Assembly: GCF_900312675.1 (NCBI RefSeq)
Contig: NZ_OMPC01000009.1
Coordinates: 682,001-746,000 of the forward strand
Origin: Aliivibrio sp. EL58
GTDB lineage: Bacteria > Pseudomonadota > Gammaproteobacteria > Enterobacterales > Vibrionaceae
Direction of reading: 5' to 3'
DNA length: 64,000 nucleotides
Below the pieces are notes generated by a model that saw nothing but the letters and a program-made list of their open reading frames with translations, was not told the DNA's origin and searched no databases. This document shows positions 26,010 through 36,120 of this stretch, piece by piece. Each line of letters starts with the position of its first letter. Position 1 is the first letter of the stretch. The position numbers and the translations under genes are program-made.

Positions 26010-26175
26010 TTATACCAATCACAGTAAGTAAGTGATCAGAAATAACGCAGGAAAAATGCTTGAGAACAAGGCGACATTTTTCGATAAGTAGTTATTCTAC
26101 AATCAAAAATTTCAACGTAGTTATCGAGCATTTTAACCAGTTATGATGAACAGTTATTTACTACGATTGGTATTA
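26010..26175. repeat. Palindromic interspersed repeat (MITE-like), about 165 bases
   Basis: The ends are inverted: TATACCAATC at 26011-26020 and GATTGGTATT at 26165-26174. The pairing continues inward imperfectly (AGTAAGTAAGTGATCA against the complement of TGATGAACAGTTATTTACT). An inner pair, AATGCTTGAGAAC, faces GTTATCGAGCATT. The whole element can fold into one long hairpin and has no coding capacity. I recall similar elements scattered through Vibrio/Aliivibrio genomes, but cannot confirm copy number. No clear target-site duplication was found. Confidence 0.75.
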
Positions 26176-26243
26176 CATACCTTTCCAAATAAGCGGTTAA
26201 TCAAACACTTAAAGTAGACTGGTGTTATTTTGGATAGACTATA

Positions 26244-26987
26244 ATGTCCTCTAACGCTTTATATACTGATTTATCTGGCTATTACGATTTAATGTGTGCG
26301 GATATCGATTATCAAGAGCAAAGTAATTTTGTTCGCCGTATACATCAAATCTTTGGTAATCAAGGAAGAGATTATCTCGATTTAGCGTGTGGTACAGGCC
26401 CTCACGTTAAACACTTTATTAATTATGGATATCAAGCAAAAGGGTTAGACATAAACCAACCTATGCTTGATATTGCAAAACAGCGTAATCCTGAAGCTGA
26501 GTTTATTTTGCATGACATGAGTAACTTCAAGGTTGAAGAACCTCTGGATTTAATCACCTGTTTTCTTTACTCGATTCACTACAATGCGAATATTGAAAAG
26601 CTGTCAGAATGCATTGCCAGTGTTCATGCAGCATTAAAGCCAGAAGGCGTGCTGTGTTTTAACTCTGTAGCAAGAAACAAGATCGACAATCGATCATTTG
26701 TAAAACATCCAGCAGAGCATGAAGGCAGCCAGTTTTCCTTCCAATCAGGTTGGAACTATTGCGGTGAAGGTGAACAACAACACTTATTGCTTAAAATAGA
26801 AAAGACAACGGATGGTGTAACAGAAGTTTGGGATGACAAGCACCCAATGGTTGCGGTTGATTTTGAGCAACTAAAAACACTGTTAGAACCTTACTTTGAG
26901 GTTCACATGTTTGAACATGATTATGAAAAAATCACACCATTAAATGATGATTCAGGCAATGCTATCGTTGTTTGTGTGAAGAAATAA
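26244..26987 (+). CDS. Class I SAM-dependent methyltransferase, substrate unknown
   Basis: A 247-residue soluble protein with the Rossmann-fold methyltransferase motif I YLDLACGTGPH (residues about 44-54), motif II acidic end GLDINQPML, and post-I region EAEFILHDMSNF. The central strand LDLITCFLYSIHY takes the place of motif IV. This is the small-molecule subgroup (UbiE/BioC/SmtA-like). Nothing around it names a substrate. It lies in the segment that separates thiK from lpoB, directly after the palindromic repeat, and ends at a bidirectional terminator. Confidence 0.85.
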   Translation: MSSNALYTDLSGYYDLMCADIDYQEQSNFVRRIHQIFGNQGRDYLDLACGTGPHVKHFINYGYQAKGLDINQPMLDIAKQRNPEAEFILHDMSNFKVEEPLDLITCFLYSIHYNANIEKLSECIASVHAALKPEGVLCFNSVARNKIDNRSFVKHPAEHEGSQFSFQSGWNYCGEGEQQHLLLKIEKTTDGVTEVWDDKHPMVAVDFEQLKTLLEPYFEVHMFEHDYEKITPLNDDSGNAIVVCVKK

Positions 26988-27048
26988 ATTTACTGCTAAT
27001 ATCATTAATTAAATGATCTATTTAGACATAATACGTATAGCTAAAACA

Positions 27049-27076
27049 AAAAATCCGCCAAACAAGGCGGATTTTT
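27049..27076. terminator. Bidirectional terminator, methyltransferase / yggL
   Basis: Stem AAAAATCCGCC / GGCGGATTTTT with a 6-base loop, between convergent genes. Confidence 0.92.
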
Positions 27077-27113
27077 ATTTAATTAGTAATCAGAATAAAA
27101 CTATTTCTGAATA

Positions 27114-27452
27114 TTACAGGTAGTTAGCATCAACTAGTTCACTGATCTCTACTTTTTTCACTTCAGGACGGCTGTCTAACCAGTTAGCCACTAGAAGCTG
27201 CTCTTCTGCTGTTGCTGAACGGTAACGCTCAGTTGAACAGATAAAGCCTTCAAATAGCTCTAGGCCACCACCACCAAAACATAGCTCAATGCTGTTGATG
27301 TAATCAATGAAGTCATCTACGAATACATCATATTGGTCAAAGTCTTTAAATTCAGTAGTACAGCTTACTTCAAAACCAAGAATCGCAAACTCACCTAAGT
27401 ATAATTTTTTACGAATACGACGATTTTTACTTTCTAACTTATTCAGTTTCAT
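27114..27452 (-). CDS. yggL: YggL family 50S-binding protein (DUF469)
   Basis: A 112-residue protein with the family hallmarks: a basic start (KNRRIRKKLYLGEF), the centre VDDFIDYI, the segment GGGLELFEGFIC, and the end VANWLDSRPEVKKVEISELVDA. YggL has been reported to bind the large ribosomal subunit in E. coli, but its role is unclear. It is usually found near mutY; here it stands alone between a chemoreceptor and a methyltransferase, as part of the segment inserted between thiK and lpoB. Confidence 0.87.
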   Translation of the reverse strand: MKLNKLESKNRRIRKKLYLGEFAILGFEVSCTTEFKDFDQYDVFVDDFIDYINSIELCFGGGGLELFEGFICSTERYRSATAEEQLLVANWLDSRPEVKKVEISELVDANYL

Positions 27453-27783
27453 AGCATTTCTCTCTTTGATTTATCTAGCACTACTTATACTCCTTTCCAT
27501 CAGGTTTCCCAAGCTTTGATTGAAAATAATCGTTCAACACCGCAAAGAAAATCTTGTATAGGAAGTAACAGATTCAATGACCACTCCCTAAAGAATGAAA
27601 ATAAAAACCTTTACTAAACAATAAATTGAATATGAATAATGATAAAAAACAGAAGATAAACACGAGTTGATTTATATTATTTATAAAAAAAAATAAAACC
27701 TATTAAATAGAAGAAGATTTCATTTTCAAACCTGAAAATAGCAGTGTAAGGTGTGCGGCCTCAAACTATTATAAACCTTCAAA
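27453..27783. other. Intergenic region yggL / chemoreceptor
   Basis: 331 very AT-rich bases between divergent genes. No convincing promoter, flagellar sigma28 site or repeat recognised, and no strong SD before the chemoreceptor start. Confidence 0.4.
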
Positions 27784-29649
27784 ATGATTAAAAAAATAAC
27801 CTTAATTTTCTGCTCAATTATACTAATAATCCTTACTTTAACTATTATTGCATCGGAGAAATTTTTAACGTCATATAAAGAAAGTAATATGACCCATGCA
27901 AGTAAGATTGCGCTCAATGTGACACAAGCTAATTATAATACAGCAATAAATGGAATATATGGCTCTATAAAGTCATTGTCTGCCGCCTTAGAATTAGACC
28001 CAAATCAACCTTTCGATGAAGAGCTGATATTAAATAATATAAAAAATATCGTAAAATCAAACAATGCATACGGCAATACCATCATAGCAAACCTAAATGG
28101 CGATGTTTTCTCTGTTAGTGCAAATGGCTGGAATCCAAATTTTAATGCCATAAAGGGCAATAGAGAATGGTTCAACACCATTATTAATGATAAAAAAGAA
28201 GTAAACATATCAGCACCTTACCGATCAAACAGCAATTCCTATGAGATCACAGCCAGTGCCCCGCTTCTATTTAACAACCAAGTCGTTGGCGTAATAGCTG
28301 TTGGCGTTAACTTAAATACCTTAATACCTGACAACGGCATAGAATTCGCGTTAACGACTGAAGATGGATATATCGTTGCGGCTGATAGGAAATCAACTAA
28401 TTGGGTAAATAAAAACTTATTTGACATTCGACCGTCATATAAAGAAGTGACAGACAGTCCAATGTTTATTGATACTGGCGATGGGGACTATTTTAGTTTA
28501 GTAAGAGTACCATTCTCTCACGGGATTATCGGTTACATATTTACTAACCAAACGATTACCTTTCAAAATGCTCAAAATATTCAAGCTACTTTAATTAGCG
28601 TGCTTATTGCTCTTGGCTTAATTCTGACTCTTGCTCAATTTATTATTGTTCGTAGAGAGCTTTCACATATCCCAAGTGTTGTAAAAAACATTCAATTGAT
28701 GGCTGGTGGAGATTTTACCAATCTATCAATACCTAAAACAGGGAACGAAATAGATTTAATCACTGAATCGTTAGAAAGCTTACAATCACGTATTTCTGAT
28801 GTTATGGCAAAAACCAATATAATCATGTACAAATTATCTGAACATCAGGAACAAATCTCAGAGGTTACTAATAACAATGTGATGCGTTCTGAATCAGAAC
28901 TTCAGCATATTGACCATATCGCAGCAGCAATAACTGAGATGGCAACAACCGCAAACGATATTGCAGCGAATGCGCTATCTGCAGAGGGAGAAACTAGCTC
29001 TACCTTAATTCTCTCTTCTAATAGTTTAAAAACACTACAAGAGTCATCATCTATCGTTGAACGTGTTTCATCTTCTGTTAAGGAGTCTTCTTGTATTATT
29101 GAAGAATTAAAAATCTTATCAGACAACATCAGTTCTGTGGTTGATGTTATTGGAAACATTTCAGACCAAACTAATCTGCTCGCTTTAAATGCCGCAATTG
29201 AAGCAGCTCGAGCAGGAGAGCAAGGCCGAGGATTTGCCGTTGTTGCTGATGAAGTTAGGGCTCTGGCAGTTAAAACTCAAGACTCGACTGCAAATATTCA
29301 GACCATTATTTCAACCCTACAAATTGAAGCAACAAAAGCTGTTGATTCAATGGAAAACAACTTACACCTGACTGATGATTTAGCAAAAATATCAAGTAAG
29401 ATTGAAAACGCATTTAATCATATTTCAGAGAAAGTAACGTTACTGGTTGATATTAATTCATCCGTTGCAACAGCATCTGAAGAGCAATCAATTGTGAACC
29501 AAAATATTGCCCATAATGTTGAAGATATTAAAAATATGGTTGTTGATAATTTATCAGGTGTAACTCAAGCAATTGATGCGAACACAGAAATGGTTGCATT
29601 AGTTGAAGAGTTAAAAACAGAAGTCGGCTTCTTCAAAGTGTCTCATTAA
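27784..29649 (+). CDS. Methyl-accepting chemotaxis protein with dCache-type sensor
   Basis: A 621-residue transmembrane receptor. TM1 is residues about 5-24. The periplasmic double-Cache domain spans about 35-255; its cores are [32 protein letters not shown] and [19 protein letters not shown], which are typical for amino-acid or organic-acid sensors. TM2 is about 262-285, then HAMP (to about 340). The signalling helices carry the invariant tip [20 protein letters not shown] (about 460-480). It works with CheW and CheA at the pole. No C-terminal NWETF-like CheR tether. It is a single-gene unit with no obvious SD. Confidence 0.93.
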   Translation: MIKKITLIFCSIILIILTLTIIASEKFLTSYKESNMTHASKIALNVTQANYNTAINGIYGSIKSLSAALELDPNQPFDEELILNNIKNIVKSNNAYGNTIIANLNGDVFSVSANGWNPNFNAIKGNREWFNTIINDKKEVNISAPYRSNSNSYEITASAPLLFNNQVVGVIAVGVNLNTLIPDNGIEFALTTEDGYIVAADRKSTNWVNKNLFDIRPSYKEVTDSPMFIDTGDGDYFSLVRVPFSHGIIGYIFTNQTITFQNAQNIQATLISVLIALGLILTLAQFIIVRRELSHIPSVVKNIQLMAGGDFTNLSIPKTGNEIDLITESLESLQSRISDVMAKTNIIMYKLSEHQEQISEVTNNNVMRSESELQHIDHIAAAITEMATTANDIAANALSAEGETSSTLILSSNSLKTLQESSSIVERVSSSVKESSCIIEELKILSDNISSVVDVIGNISDQTNLLALNAAIEAARAGEQGRGFAVVADEVRALAVKTQDSTANIQTIISTLQIEATKAVDSMENNLHLTDDLAKISSKIENAFNHISEKVTLLVDINSSVATASEEQSIVNQNIAHNVEDIKNMVVDNLSGVTQAIDANTEMVALVEELKTEVGFFKVSH

Positions 29650-29665
29650 TAGTACTAAATATAAA

Positions 29666-29695
29666 AAAGCCAGAGCAGTTTCCCGCTCTGGCTTT
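29666..29695 (-). terminator. Terminator of lpoB (possibly also the chemoreceptor)
   Basis: Stem AAAGCCAGAGC / GCTCTGGCTTT with an 8-base loop and six T on the minus strand; the plus-strand tail is weak. Confidence 0.85.
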
Positions 29696-29721
29696 CATCT
29701 CATCAAATTAGAGTTTAGTAA

Positions 29722-30312
29722 TTACCAACCTAATAAGCTTTTCTCTTGCTGCTTACGGATCTCAGTTTCATCAGCCCATTCGATAAGGCCTGTTTCTAAA
29801 TCCATTAAACGCATTGTCATTTTGTAGTAAACGTCTTTGTCGCTACCTGCATTTTTCACGATGCTAGAAAGGTTGCCATAAAGCATGTATTGAGCGCCGA
29901 CCATTTTACCAAATTGAATTGCTGTGTTTTGGTTTACTAGCTCATCATTATTTTGGAAGTTAAGTTGTGAACGTACCGCTTCTACACGATCCATATCTAC
30001 AAAACGGAACTTACCAGAATTAAGCAGTTTAGTACTGATTGAATCCGTTACTGATTCAGTATCAATGTGCTCGCTTGTTTTGTTCTTGATGCTCTCAACA
30101 AAAACGATTGGACGATTACCTTGAGTAATTTGAGCAACAGCGCCAGAAGACAACATACTTTCTGTCATCTCACCCGCAATCTTTTGTAGATCCGTTGAGC
30201 CAAAATCTACTGTTGTTGTTTCAACCGCTTGAGCATCACCGTAACTTACTTTATTAGAACAACCACCGAGTAATACAGCCAAGCCTAATAATGCAACAAC
30301 ACTTTTTTTCAT
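29722..30312 (-). CDS. lpoB: Penicillin-binding protein activator LpoB (outer-membrane lipoprotein)
   Basis: A 196-residue lipoprotein with lipobox LLGGC (Cys18). After a short linker, the LpoB globular domain spans about 45-196 (FVESIKNKTSEHIDTESVTDSI, QYMLYGNLSSI, MDLETGLIEWADE), split here only for reading. LpoB stimulates the transpeptidase PBP1b from the outer membrane. E. coli LpoB has a longer disordered linker; here the linker is short (about 25 residues), as often in vibrios. It follows ycfL by 46 bases in a hinT-initiated group, the same order as E. coli. Confidence 0.9.
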   Translation of the reverse strand: MKKSVVALLGLAVLLGGCSNKVSYGDAQAVETTTVDFGSTDLQKIAGEMTESMLSSGAVAQITQGNRPIVFVESIKNKTSEHIDTESVTDSISTKLLNSGKFRFVDMDRVEAVRSQLNFQNNDELVNQNTAIQFGKMVGAQYMLYGNLSSIVKNAGSDKDVYYKMTMRLMDLETGLIEWADETEIRKQQEKSLLGW

Positions 30313-30358
30313 TTTATTTACCTCTTGTAAGTGGTTTCTATTTTAAATGAATAGAATT

Positions 30359-30748
30359 CTATTCTAATGTACGAATTTGAACACGAAATTGAGTCGCTTC
30401 AGGTTTTATTGCCACACCTTGAATGCTCATCGTATCTAAACCACGAACAATAAAAGTACGCCAAGGTGAATCAGAACCATTCACTTCTAGCCCTTGAGCA
30501 TCATACCAATAAAAACGGTATTGAAGTTGTTGGTCCCCTGAGAATTTACTTGTAACTGACACAATACCTCGAACCAAACCGTTATTGTCTTGAGTGCTAA
30601 TCTGCTCTACCGATAAACGATGTCCAAGAACATTATCACCAAAAAGAACTTTTTGAGTACTGCTATCCACGCTAATGCCAGCCGTTTGACTTGAGCTACA
30701 TGCTGCTAGTGCCAATGGTAACAACAATACGATAAGCCATTTTTTCAT
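30359..30748 (-). CDS. ycfL: YcfL-like lipoprotein (DUF1425)
   Basis: A 129-residue putative outer-membrane lipoprotein: signal peptide with lipobox LALAAC (Cys17) followed by a single beta-sandwich domain of the YcfL type (GDNVLGHRLSVEQI, YRFYWYDAQGLEV, WRTFIVRG). Role unknown. In E. coli it lies between hinT and lpoB. Here its ATG shares one base with the stop of the upstream 465-residue lipoprotein gene (TAATG), so translation is coupled. It leads directly into lpoB. Confidence 0.88.
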   Translation of the reverse strand: MKKWLIVLLLPLALAACSSSQTAGISVDSSTQKVLFGDNVLGHRLSVEQISTQDNNGLVRGIVSVTSKFSGDQQLQYRFYWYDAQGLEVNGSDSPWRTFIVRGLDTMSIQGVAIKPEATQFRVQIRTLE

Positions 30749-32145
30749 TATATTTCTCCTAATTGTTTATGCCACCATGTGACAGCGTTTCCTTGCCTTG
30801 AAACCCAAACTACAACGGTATGTCCTTCTTTTACTGTAAAGTCTAGCTCATTCCCTAGGTATTGAATTTTATTTTCACCCGCATCAACATTCAAACTGGT
30901 TACGCTAATTAGTGATGGCAATGTTTGCCAGCTACGAGTATCAGGCTGCTCTGTGAGTGAGTTAAAAATAGTTAATAGTGCATTCGCTAACTCTTCTTCT
31001 TTGGTATTTCTTGATGTTTTTCGCAATTCATCTTTTGCTACGACTCGCAGCGCTTGGCGAATAACCATGGCAGGCATTCGTTCATTAAGATCATTACGCG
31101 CCATCAATGTAACGTCAGATAAACGATCAGATGTGACACTTTGCTCGTTCACTTTAAGTGGTGAGAAGGCTTCAAGCTTCACTTGCTTATAGTAAGGTAA
31201 CGATAAATTATACTGAACAAAATTACCTTGGCTGTCCCACATTGGTAAACGTAATCGCCAATCAGATAACTGAGGTACTATTCCTTGCTCATCAATGATG
31301 ATCACACGGCTATCAGAGCGATTAGGAGCTTGATACGCCCCATACTGTTTCTCTAACATCTTAATGTCATTACGCATGCCAAGTCGGCGAGCGAGACGTT
31401 GTACAGATTCAATCACTGTTTTATTGTTCGGAGCAACCGCAAGTGCTCGCTTATAATCAATATAAGCATCACTATAATTTCGATTCGTTTCAAACAACAA
31501 GCCAGAATAGTAGAAAAGGTAGCCATTCTGAACAGCAGCCAGCTTATTACCAACATCAGGATAGTTAGCTAAGATTGCGCCGACATTAGCATCGACCCCT
31601 TCCTTTTTAGCGTCTTTTTCTGCTGAGCGTAACTCTTTTTCTCTGTCTCGCTTCGCTTGTTCTTGAATATAGTTTGCTTTTCTAACTTCAATCAACGCGC
31701 CTTCTAAATCATTATTTTTTAAATAATTCAATGAAAGATAAAGGTGCAAATAACCCAACTCATAATCTGCAGGTTTATAATCGATCAAGTTATCGTTAGT
31801 CACTAATGAACCGGCTTGGTTCGCAGAATCTGATACAGAGATGACAGCTTGGTCACTTTGCACTCTTACTGCTTGTTCTGCCCCTTCAAAATCCGCTTTA
31901 CTTTCTGCATATTGTTCACTCAATAAAGCAATACGACCACGCTCTAAATTATCTAAAATTGGCCCACCCGCTTCAGGGGCTTCTTCGCTATAGGCAATCT
32001 TAGCCTCACCATTTTTAACTAATTGGTATGTTTCGTCAGTTTGAGCAGAGTAATGACTGAATAGATTTCCAACAGACAGGTTGGCACACCCCGAAAGCAT
32101 TAGGGTAAAAGAGAGAATGATGGATTTTTTAAATAATGATGTCAT
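30748..32145 (-). CDS. Large TPR-like lipoprotein (COG3014 type) in the lpoB operon
   Basis: A 465-residue lipoprotein with lipobox LMLSGC (Cys20). Residues about 60-250 are helical repeats resembling TPRs (YELGYLHLYLSLNYLKNNDLE, YSDAYIDYKRALAVAPNNKT). A beta-rich C-terminal half follows (VIIIDEQGIVPQLSDWRLRL, ending TVVWVSRQGNAVTWWHKQ). I recall the family as COG3014, uncharacterised. It occupies a place between hinT and ycfL where enterics have no gene. Being coupled to ycfL and lpoB, it is probably an outer-membrane partner in cell-wall synthesis, which is inference. Confidence 0.82.
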   Translation of the reverse strand: MTSLFKKSIILSFTLMLSGCANLSVGNLFSHYSAQTDETYQLVKNGEAKIAYSEEAPEAGGPILDNLERGRIALLSEQYAESKADFEGAEQAVRVQSDQAVISVSDSANQAGSLVTNDNLIDYKPADYELGYLHLYLSLNYLKNNDLEGALIEVRKANYIQEQAKRDREKELRSAEKDAKKEGVDANVGAILANYPDVGNKLAAVQNGYLFYYSGLLFETNRNYSDAYIDYKRALAVAPNNKTVIESVQRLARRLGMRNDIKMLEKQYGAYQAPNRSDSRVIIIDEQGIVPQLSDWRLRLPMWDSQGNFVQYNLSLPYYKQVKLEAFSPLKVNEQSVTSDRLSDVTLMARNDLNERMPAMVIRQALRVVAKDELRKTSRNTKEEELANALLTIFNSLTEQPDTRSWQTLPSLISVTSLNVDAGENKIQYLGNELDFTVKEGHTVVVWVSRQGNAVTWWHKQLGEI

Positions 32146-32214
32146 TTAAATAAATTAGCTCTTTAGTTGAAAAAAGTAAGGCCCCAAACATAGGAGCCTT
32201 ATTATAGAGAACTA

Positions 32215-32565
32215 TTAACTTAACAGCATTGGACCTAATGGACGTCCGCCCACAAGGTGCATATGAATATGATAAACTTCTTGGCCACCGTGTGGATTAC
32301 AGTTAACGATTAAACGGTAACCTTCATCAGCAATGCCTTCTTCTTTTGCTATTTTCTTAGCAACCGTAAATAAGCGCCCCATGACTAACTCATCCTCAGC
32401 CTCTATATCATTAGTGGTTGGGATCAATTTGTTTGGAATGATTAGAACGTGGCTTGGTGCTCGTGGGTTAATATCACGAAACGCAGTAACTAAATCATCT
32501 TGATAAACCACATCCGCAGGGATCTCTTTGCGAATAATTTTACTAAAAATCGTTTCTTCAGCCAT
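32215..32565 (-). CDS. hinT: HIT-family purine nucleoside phosphoramidase HinT
   Basis: A 116-residue protein nearly identical in pattern to E. coli HinT ([25 protein letters not shown]). The histidine triad is HIHMH (His99, His101, His103), where His101 is the nucleophile. It hydrolyses AMP-lysine and other adenylated amines. The start at 32565 is preferred over the ATG at 32586 because GGAG lies seven bases before it and the protein then begins exactly like its relatives. It probably heads the unit with the large lipoprotein, ycfL and lpoB (69-base gap). Confidence 0.95.
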   Translation of the reverse strand: MAEETIFSKIIRKEIPADVVYQDDLVTAFRDINPRAPSHVLIIPNKLIPTTNDIEAEDELVMGRLFTVAKKIAKEEGIADEGYRLIVNCNPHGGQEVYHIHMHLVGGRPLGPMLLS

Positions 32566-32855
32566 GAAGCTTCTCCAATAAAACACAGTTTTTTATTTAC
32601 TATTAGCTCTAGTATGCGTCACAAATTTCTCGAAAACAATAACTTGACGATTAAGTTAGCGACAAATTACTTAGTAATGACAAAAATCACATTTCATAAA
32701 TGAGACTGATATCTCTATCAGCATTATTAATTTTATAGATTAGTCACAGCATGTAGGGGCGATTCTCCATACTATTAATGCTATACGTTCACATTATTAA
32801 GACTTCCCTACAAATACAACTTTAGTCTTGCGTTAACAAAAAAGAGAGATGAAAC

Positions 32856-34847
32856 ATGAACAGTTCCGTTATACGTCGAATGTATGCAGGATTTTCACTT
32901 ATTGTTATTCTGTTTATAACGACGGTTGTCCTCATGCTAAACGGCACGAATAATATCCACAACCAAATGAAATCTGTATCTTCTGATTCCTTACCATTAG
33001 TTAGCTTATCAAATGAAACCAGCGTGTCCCTCTTAGCGGCGGACAAATCATTTAAAGACTTTCTAACGACACGCGACCCTGCTCAAATGCAGCAATCAAA
33101 GCAACAATTTATTGCTGCAGAAGAGATTTTTAATACTACTTTCCAGCGTTTAGTGAATGTTGCAGAACAGAAGAATACCGGAGAGCAACAACGAACAGAG
33201 TTGTCTGCTATACAGCAAGCTTATTTCACTGAAGCAAAAACTGCGATGGATAACTACCAAGCGCTATTACTTGCTGAAGATGAAAAACAAAAATCAATCC
33301 GTAACTTCCAGCGTCTATACACTGAATTAAGTGTGCGCATGAAAGAGTATGTTAACGATCAAGAGAGCATTGCCGTAAAAATGATGGCAAAGAGCTACTT
33401 TGTTAAACTTGAAGATGCAGAGCTAATCACTTCTGATGCATTAGCAAGCAATGACATTGAGTTTGTAAAAAAAGCAGTGAACCAAAACAAAAAAGCCGTT
33501 ACTCACCTAAATTACGCTTACCGTGGTTTGGTAAATCAGCTGCCTCAGCTAAAAGAAACCTTTGATGATCCTGTTAACCAATTCAGTCTAGAAGTTGGCA
33601 AAAAAGAAGGTATTCTTAATACGCACTTCGCCTATTTAGATGCAACAGATACCCTTTATAGCAATATTTCAAATCTGGCTCGCCAAATCGATAGCGCTCT
33701 TGTTTTACTAAAATCGTTCAATGAATTAGCAAACCAAGACCTACAACAATCGCTGCAAGTTGCTGAGGATATTTACCAACAGAGTGTTTATAAAGCACTT
33801 GTACTTGGTGTTGTCGTCTCACTATTAGCTACCTTTGTTGGCTTCCACTTAGCCTCATCAGTAAGAACACCATTACAAAACATGCTTAAGATTTTAGAGT
33901 CATTAACTTCAGGTGACATGACTCAACGAATTGAAACAAAACACAATACTGAATTTAGCCGAGTTTCTCGCCACATCAATACACTTGCAGATAATCTACA
34001 AAAAGTATTACTGCAACTTAGTGGTGCTTCTGATGAGTTAACTGAAGTGGCTCAAAATAACAGTGCAACGGCAGAAAGAGCCAAGCAGCAGCTGTTTAAT
34101 CAACGTGAACAAACCACGAGTGTCGCCGCAGCAATGACTCAAATGGAACATTCTGTTGTTGAAGTTGCCTCAAGCTCAGAAAGCTCACTACTTAAGGTTC
34201 AAGAAGTAGAAGCGGCTTCTGAACATGGGCAGCAAGTAATGCGAAGCAACTTACAAACCATTGAGCAGCTATCAAGCCGTCTTGATGAATCGGTACAAGC
34301 CGTGGGTAATTTACAAAAAGTCAGCAGTGAAATAGGCTCAATTCTTGATGTAATTAACAAAATTGCTGAGCAAACTAACCTACTTGCACTTAATGCCGCA
34401 ATTGAAGCAGCACGCGCTGGCGAACAAGGCCGTGGCTTTGCTGTCGTTGCCGATGAAGTTCGTATTCTTGCTCAACGTACCGCAAAATCGACTTCGGAAA
34501 TTGAAGCCATGATAGCTAACTTGCAATCTAGCTCTAAAACAACAACCGTTGTAATTGAGAGTTGCGTGGAAGATATGCAGCAAAGCGTAATTCAAACGAA
34601 TGAAGCGAATAATGCAATGGTGATGATCCAAAGCTTGATTGATGAGATAAGCCACATGAGTAATCATATTTCTCAAGCAGCCAACGAACAAAGTGCAACA
34701 ACCACAGAGATTGCACGCAGTCTTGAAGACATTAGCCACATTGCAGAAGACAACCAAACAGCAATGAATGATATTGCCAATGTCAGCTCAACACTGAATG
34801 AATTAGCACACCAACAAAGCGATATCGTGCATCAATTTAAAGTGTAA
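32856..34847 (+). CDS. Methyl-accepting chemotaxis protein with all-helical sensor domain
   Basis: A 663-residue receptor. TM1 is about 12-28. The periplasmic region (about 30-305) is long and entirely helical with many Gln/Asn/Glu, resembling helical-bimodular sensors that bind organic acids. TM2 (about 310-330, [18 protein letters not shown]) precedes HAMP ([22 protein letters not shown]). The signalling tip [20 protein letters not shown] lies near 505-524. No CheR-tether pentapeptide at the C-terminus. Two chemoreceptors within 3.2 kb are unrelated in their sensor domains, so this is not a recent duplication. Confidence 0.92.
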   Translation: MNSSVIRRMYAGFSLIVILFITTVVLMLNGTNNIHNQMKSVSSDSLPLVSLSNETSVSLLAADKSFKDFLTTRDPAQMQQSKQQFIAAEEIFNTTFQRLVNVAEQKNTGEQQRTELSAIQQAYFTEAKTAMDNYQALLLAEDEKQKSIRNFQRLYTELSVRMKEYVNDQESIAVKMMAKSYFVKLEDAELITSDALASNDIEFVKKAVNQNKKAVTHLNYAYRGLVNQLPQLKETFDDPVNQFSLEVGKKEGILNTHFAYLDATDTLYSNISNLARQIDSALVLLKSFNELANQDLQQSLQVAEDIYQQSVYKALVLGVVVSLLATFVGFHLASSVRTPLQNMLKILESLTSGDMTQRIETKHNTEFSRVSRHINTLADNLQKVLLQLSGASDELTEVAQNNSATAERAKQQLFNQREQTTSVAAAMTQMEHSVVEVASSSESSLLKVQEVEAASEHGQQVMRSNLQTIEQLSSRLDESVQAVGNLQKVSSEIGSILDVINKIAEQTNLLALNAAIEAARAGEQGRGFAVVADEVRILAQRTAKSTSEIEAMIANLQSSSKTTTVVIESCVEDMQQSVIQTNEANNAMVMIQSLIDEISHMSNHISQAANEQSATTTEIARSLEDISHIAEDNQTAMNDIANVSSTLNELAHQQSDIVHQFKV

Positions 34848-34857
34848 TTAACATACG

Positions 34858-34880
34858 TTGAGGGAAAACTTTTCCCTCAA
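34858..34880 (+). terminator. Hairpin after the chemoreceptor gene
   Basis: Perfect 11-base arms TTGAGGGAAAA / TTTTCCCTCAA around a single base, 11 bases past the stop; the T tail is poor, so termination would be weak. Confidence 0.55.
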
Positions 34881-34992
34881 CTAAAAATTAAATCATATAA
34901 AATACAACCTAAAACCGACAGAGATGCTTTTCCTGTTCTACTATTTAAACGTACGGTGCTACTTGTGTGTTTTGAAATAGAAGGAAAGAAAT

Positions 34993-36000
34993 ATGAAAAG
35001 ATCATCTTTACTTGCTGCTATCACTCTCACCTCTATAGGTTTCTCTTCCCCCTTACTCGCCGAAACATACGTCGGTGCTAAATTAGGTCTTGGCCTCATA
35101 GATGATGCGTGTGCTTCTTCTGGACCGTGTGATGATGATGCATTTGGCTTTGGGGCATACGGGGGTTACCACTTTACAGAACGATGGGGCCTAGAGCTTG
35201 GATTTGATTCTATTGGCGAGTTTGAATCTAATCATTCTTATAACGGCACAACAAAGTACGTTGATAGTCGTCTTACCGCTCTCTCATTAGCTCCTCGTTA
35301 TACTTTCTCTGCTACCGATACCATTGACGTATTCCTCAAGGCAGGTGCCGCCTATATGGACTATAGCAACGCAAACGATACTGTATTCACTGCAGGCTTA
35401 GGCAGTGAATTAGCGCTTAATGAAAGCTTAGCCCTACGCCTAGAGTACCAATACTTTGACGATATCGATGATAGTTACATCTATGATTTATCATCACACT
35501 TTATCTCACTTGGTCTTACTTACACCTTTGGAAACGCCTCAAAAGCGACATCAATAGAAGAAGAGGAAGAAGTTGAAGTCGTGCCAGAACCAGAAAAGCA
35601 AATGGCTGAGCCTATGGAAGAAAAACCAATGGAGCCAGTTGCTATCAAGCAAGAACAATCTAAATCACATCAAAACTTATTTAAAAATAATGGTTCTGAA
35701 CTCGCACCAGAAAGCCATGCCGAACTTAATTCAATCGCAGCTATTTTAGTTGCACATCCACAGGCAAGTGTAAACATTGTTGGCCATACCGATTCATCGG
35801 GATCAGAAGCTTACAACCAAAAAATATCAGAAGACCGAGCAAATTCTGTCTCTAAATATTTACAAGAACAAGGGGTAAAAGAAGAGCAAATAAACGCAAG
35901 TGGTGAAGGAGAATCAAACCCAATCGCAACCAACAAAACAGCCGAGGGAAGAAGTCAAAACCGTCGAGTAGATATCGATATCCCTAATTTTGAATATTAA
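34993..36000 (+). CDS. OmpA-family outer-membrane protein
   Basis: A 335-residue protein with a signal peptide (to about residue 23, LLAETY). An N-terminal 8-strand OmpA-type barrel follows (about 24-180, YVGAKLGLGLIDD to LGLTYTFG), then an acidic Glu/Pro-rich hinge (about 187-215) and a C-terminal OmpA peptidoglycan-binding domain (VNIVGHTDSSGSEAYN, AEGRSQNRRVDI). It anchors the outer membrane to the wall; some relatives are porins or adhesins. SD AAGGAAAG precedes the ATG. Clean single-gene unit with a strong terminator. Confidence 0.93.
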   Translation: MKRSSLLAAITLTSIGFSSPLLAETYVGAKLGLGLIDDACASSGPCDDDAFGFGAYGGYHFTERWGLELGFDSIGEFESNHSYNGTTKYVDSRLTALSLAPRYTFSATDTIDVFLKAGAAYMDYSNANDTVFTAGLGSELALNESLALRLEYQYFDDIDDSYIYDLSSHFISLGLTYTFGNASKATSIEEEEEVEVVPEPEKQMAEPMEEKPMEPVAIKQEQSKSHQNLFKNNGSELAPESHAELNSIAAILVAHPQASVNIVGHTDSSGSEAYNQKISEDRANSVSKYLQEQGVKEEQINASGEGESNPIATNKTAEGRSQNRRVDIDIPNFEY

Positions 36001-36056
36001 TACTCACCCAGTGTATCTGCTCCAATTTTCTTTCACATTTTATTATTGCAGATAAC

Positions 36057-36085
36057 AAAAAGGTGGATAAATTATCCACCTTTTT
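36057..36085. terminator. Bidirectional terminator, OmpA-like / amylase
   Basis: Near-perfect palindrome AAAAAGGTGGATAA / TTATCCACCTTTTT between convergent genes. Confidence 0.92.
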
Positions 36086-36120
36086 ATGCTTGCTTCTTAT
36101 GACTTCTACTCTAGTAATGA

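Noticed and set aside
32706-32721. CTGATA-TCTC-TATCAG hairpin upstream of the second chemoreceptor
   Set aside because: Short AT-rich stem with no tail or known motif; may be chance.
27784-34847. The two chemoreceptors as a recent tandem duplication
   Set aside because: Sensor domains are unrelated (dCache versus all-helical); only the universal signalling tip is alike.
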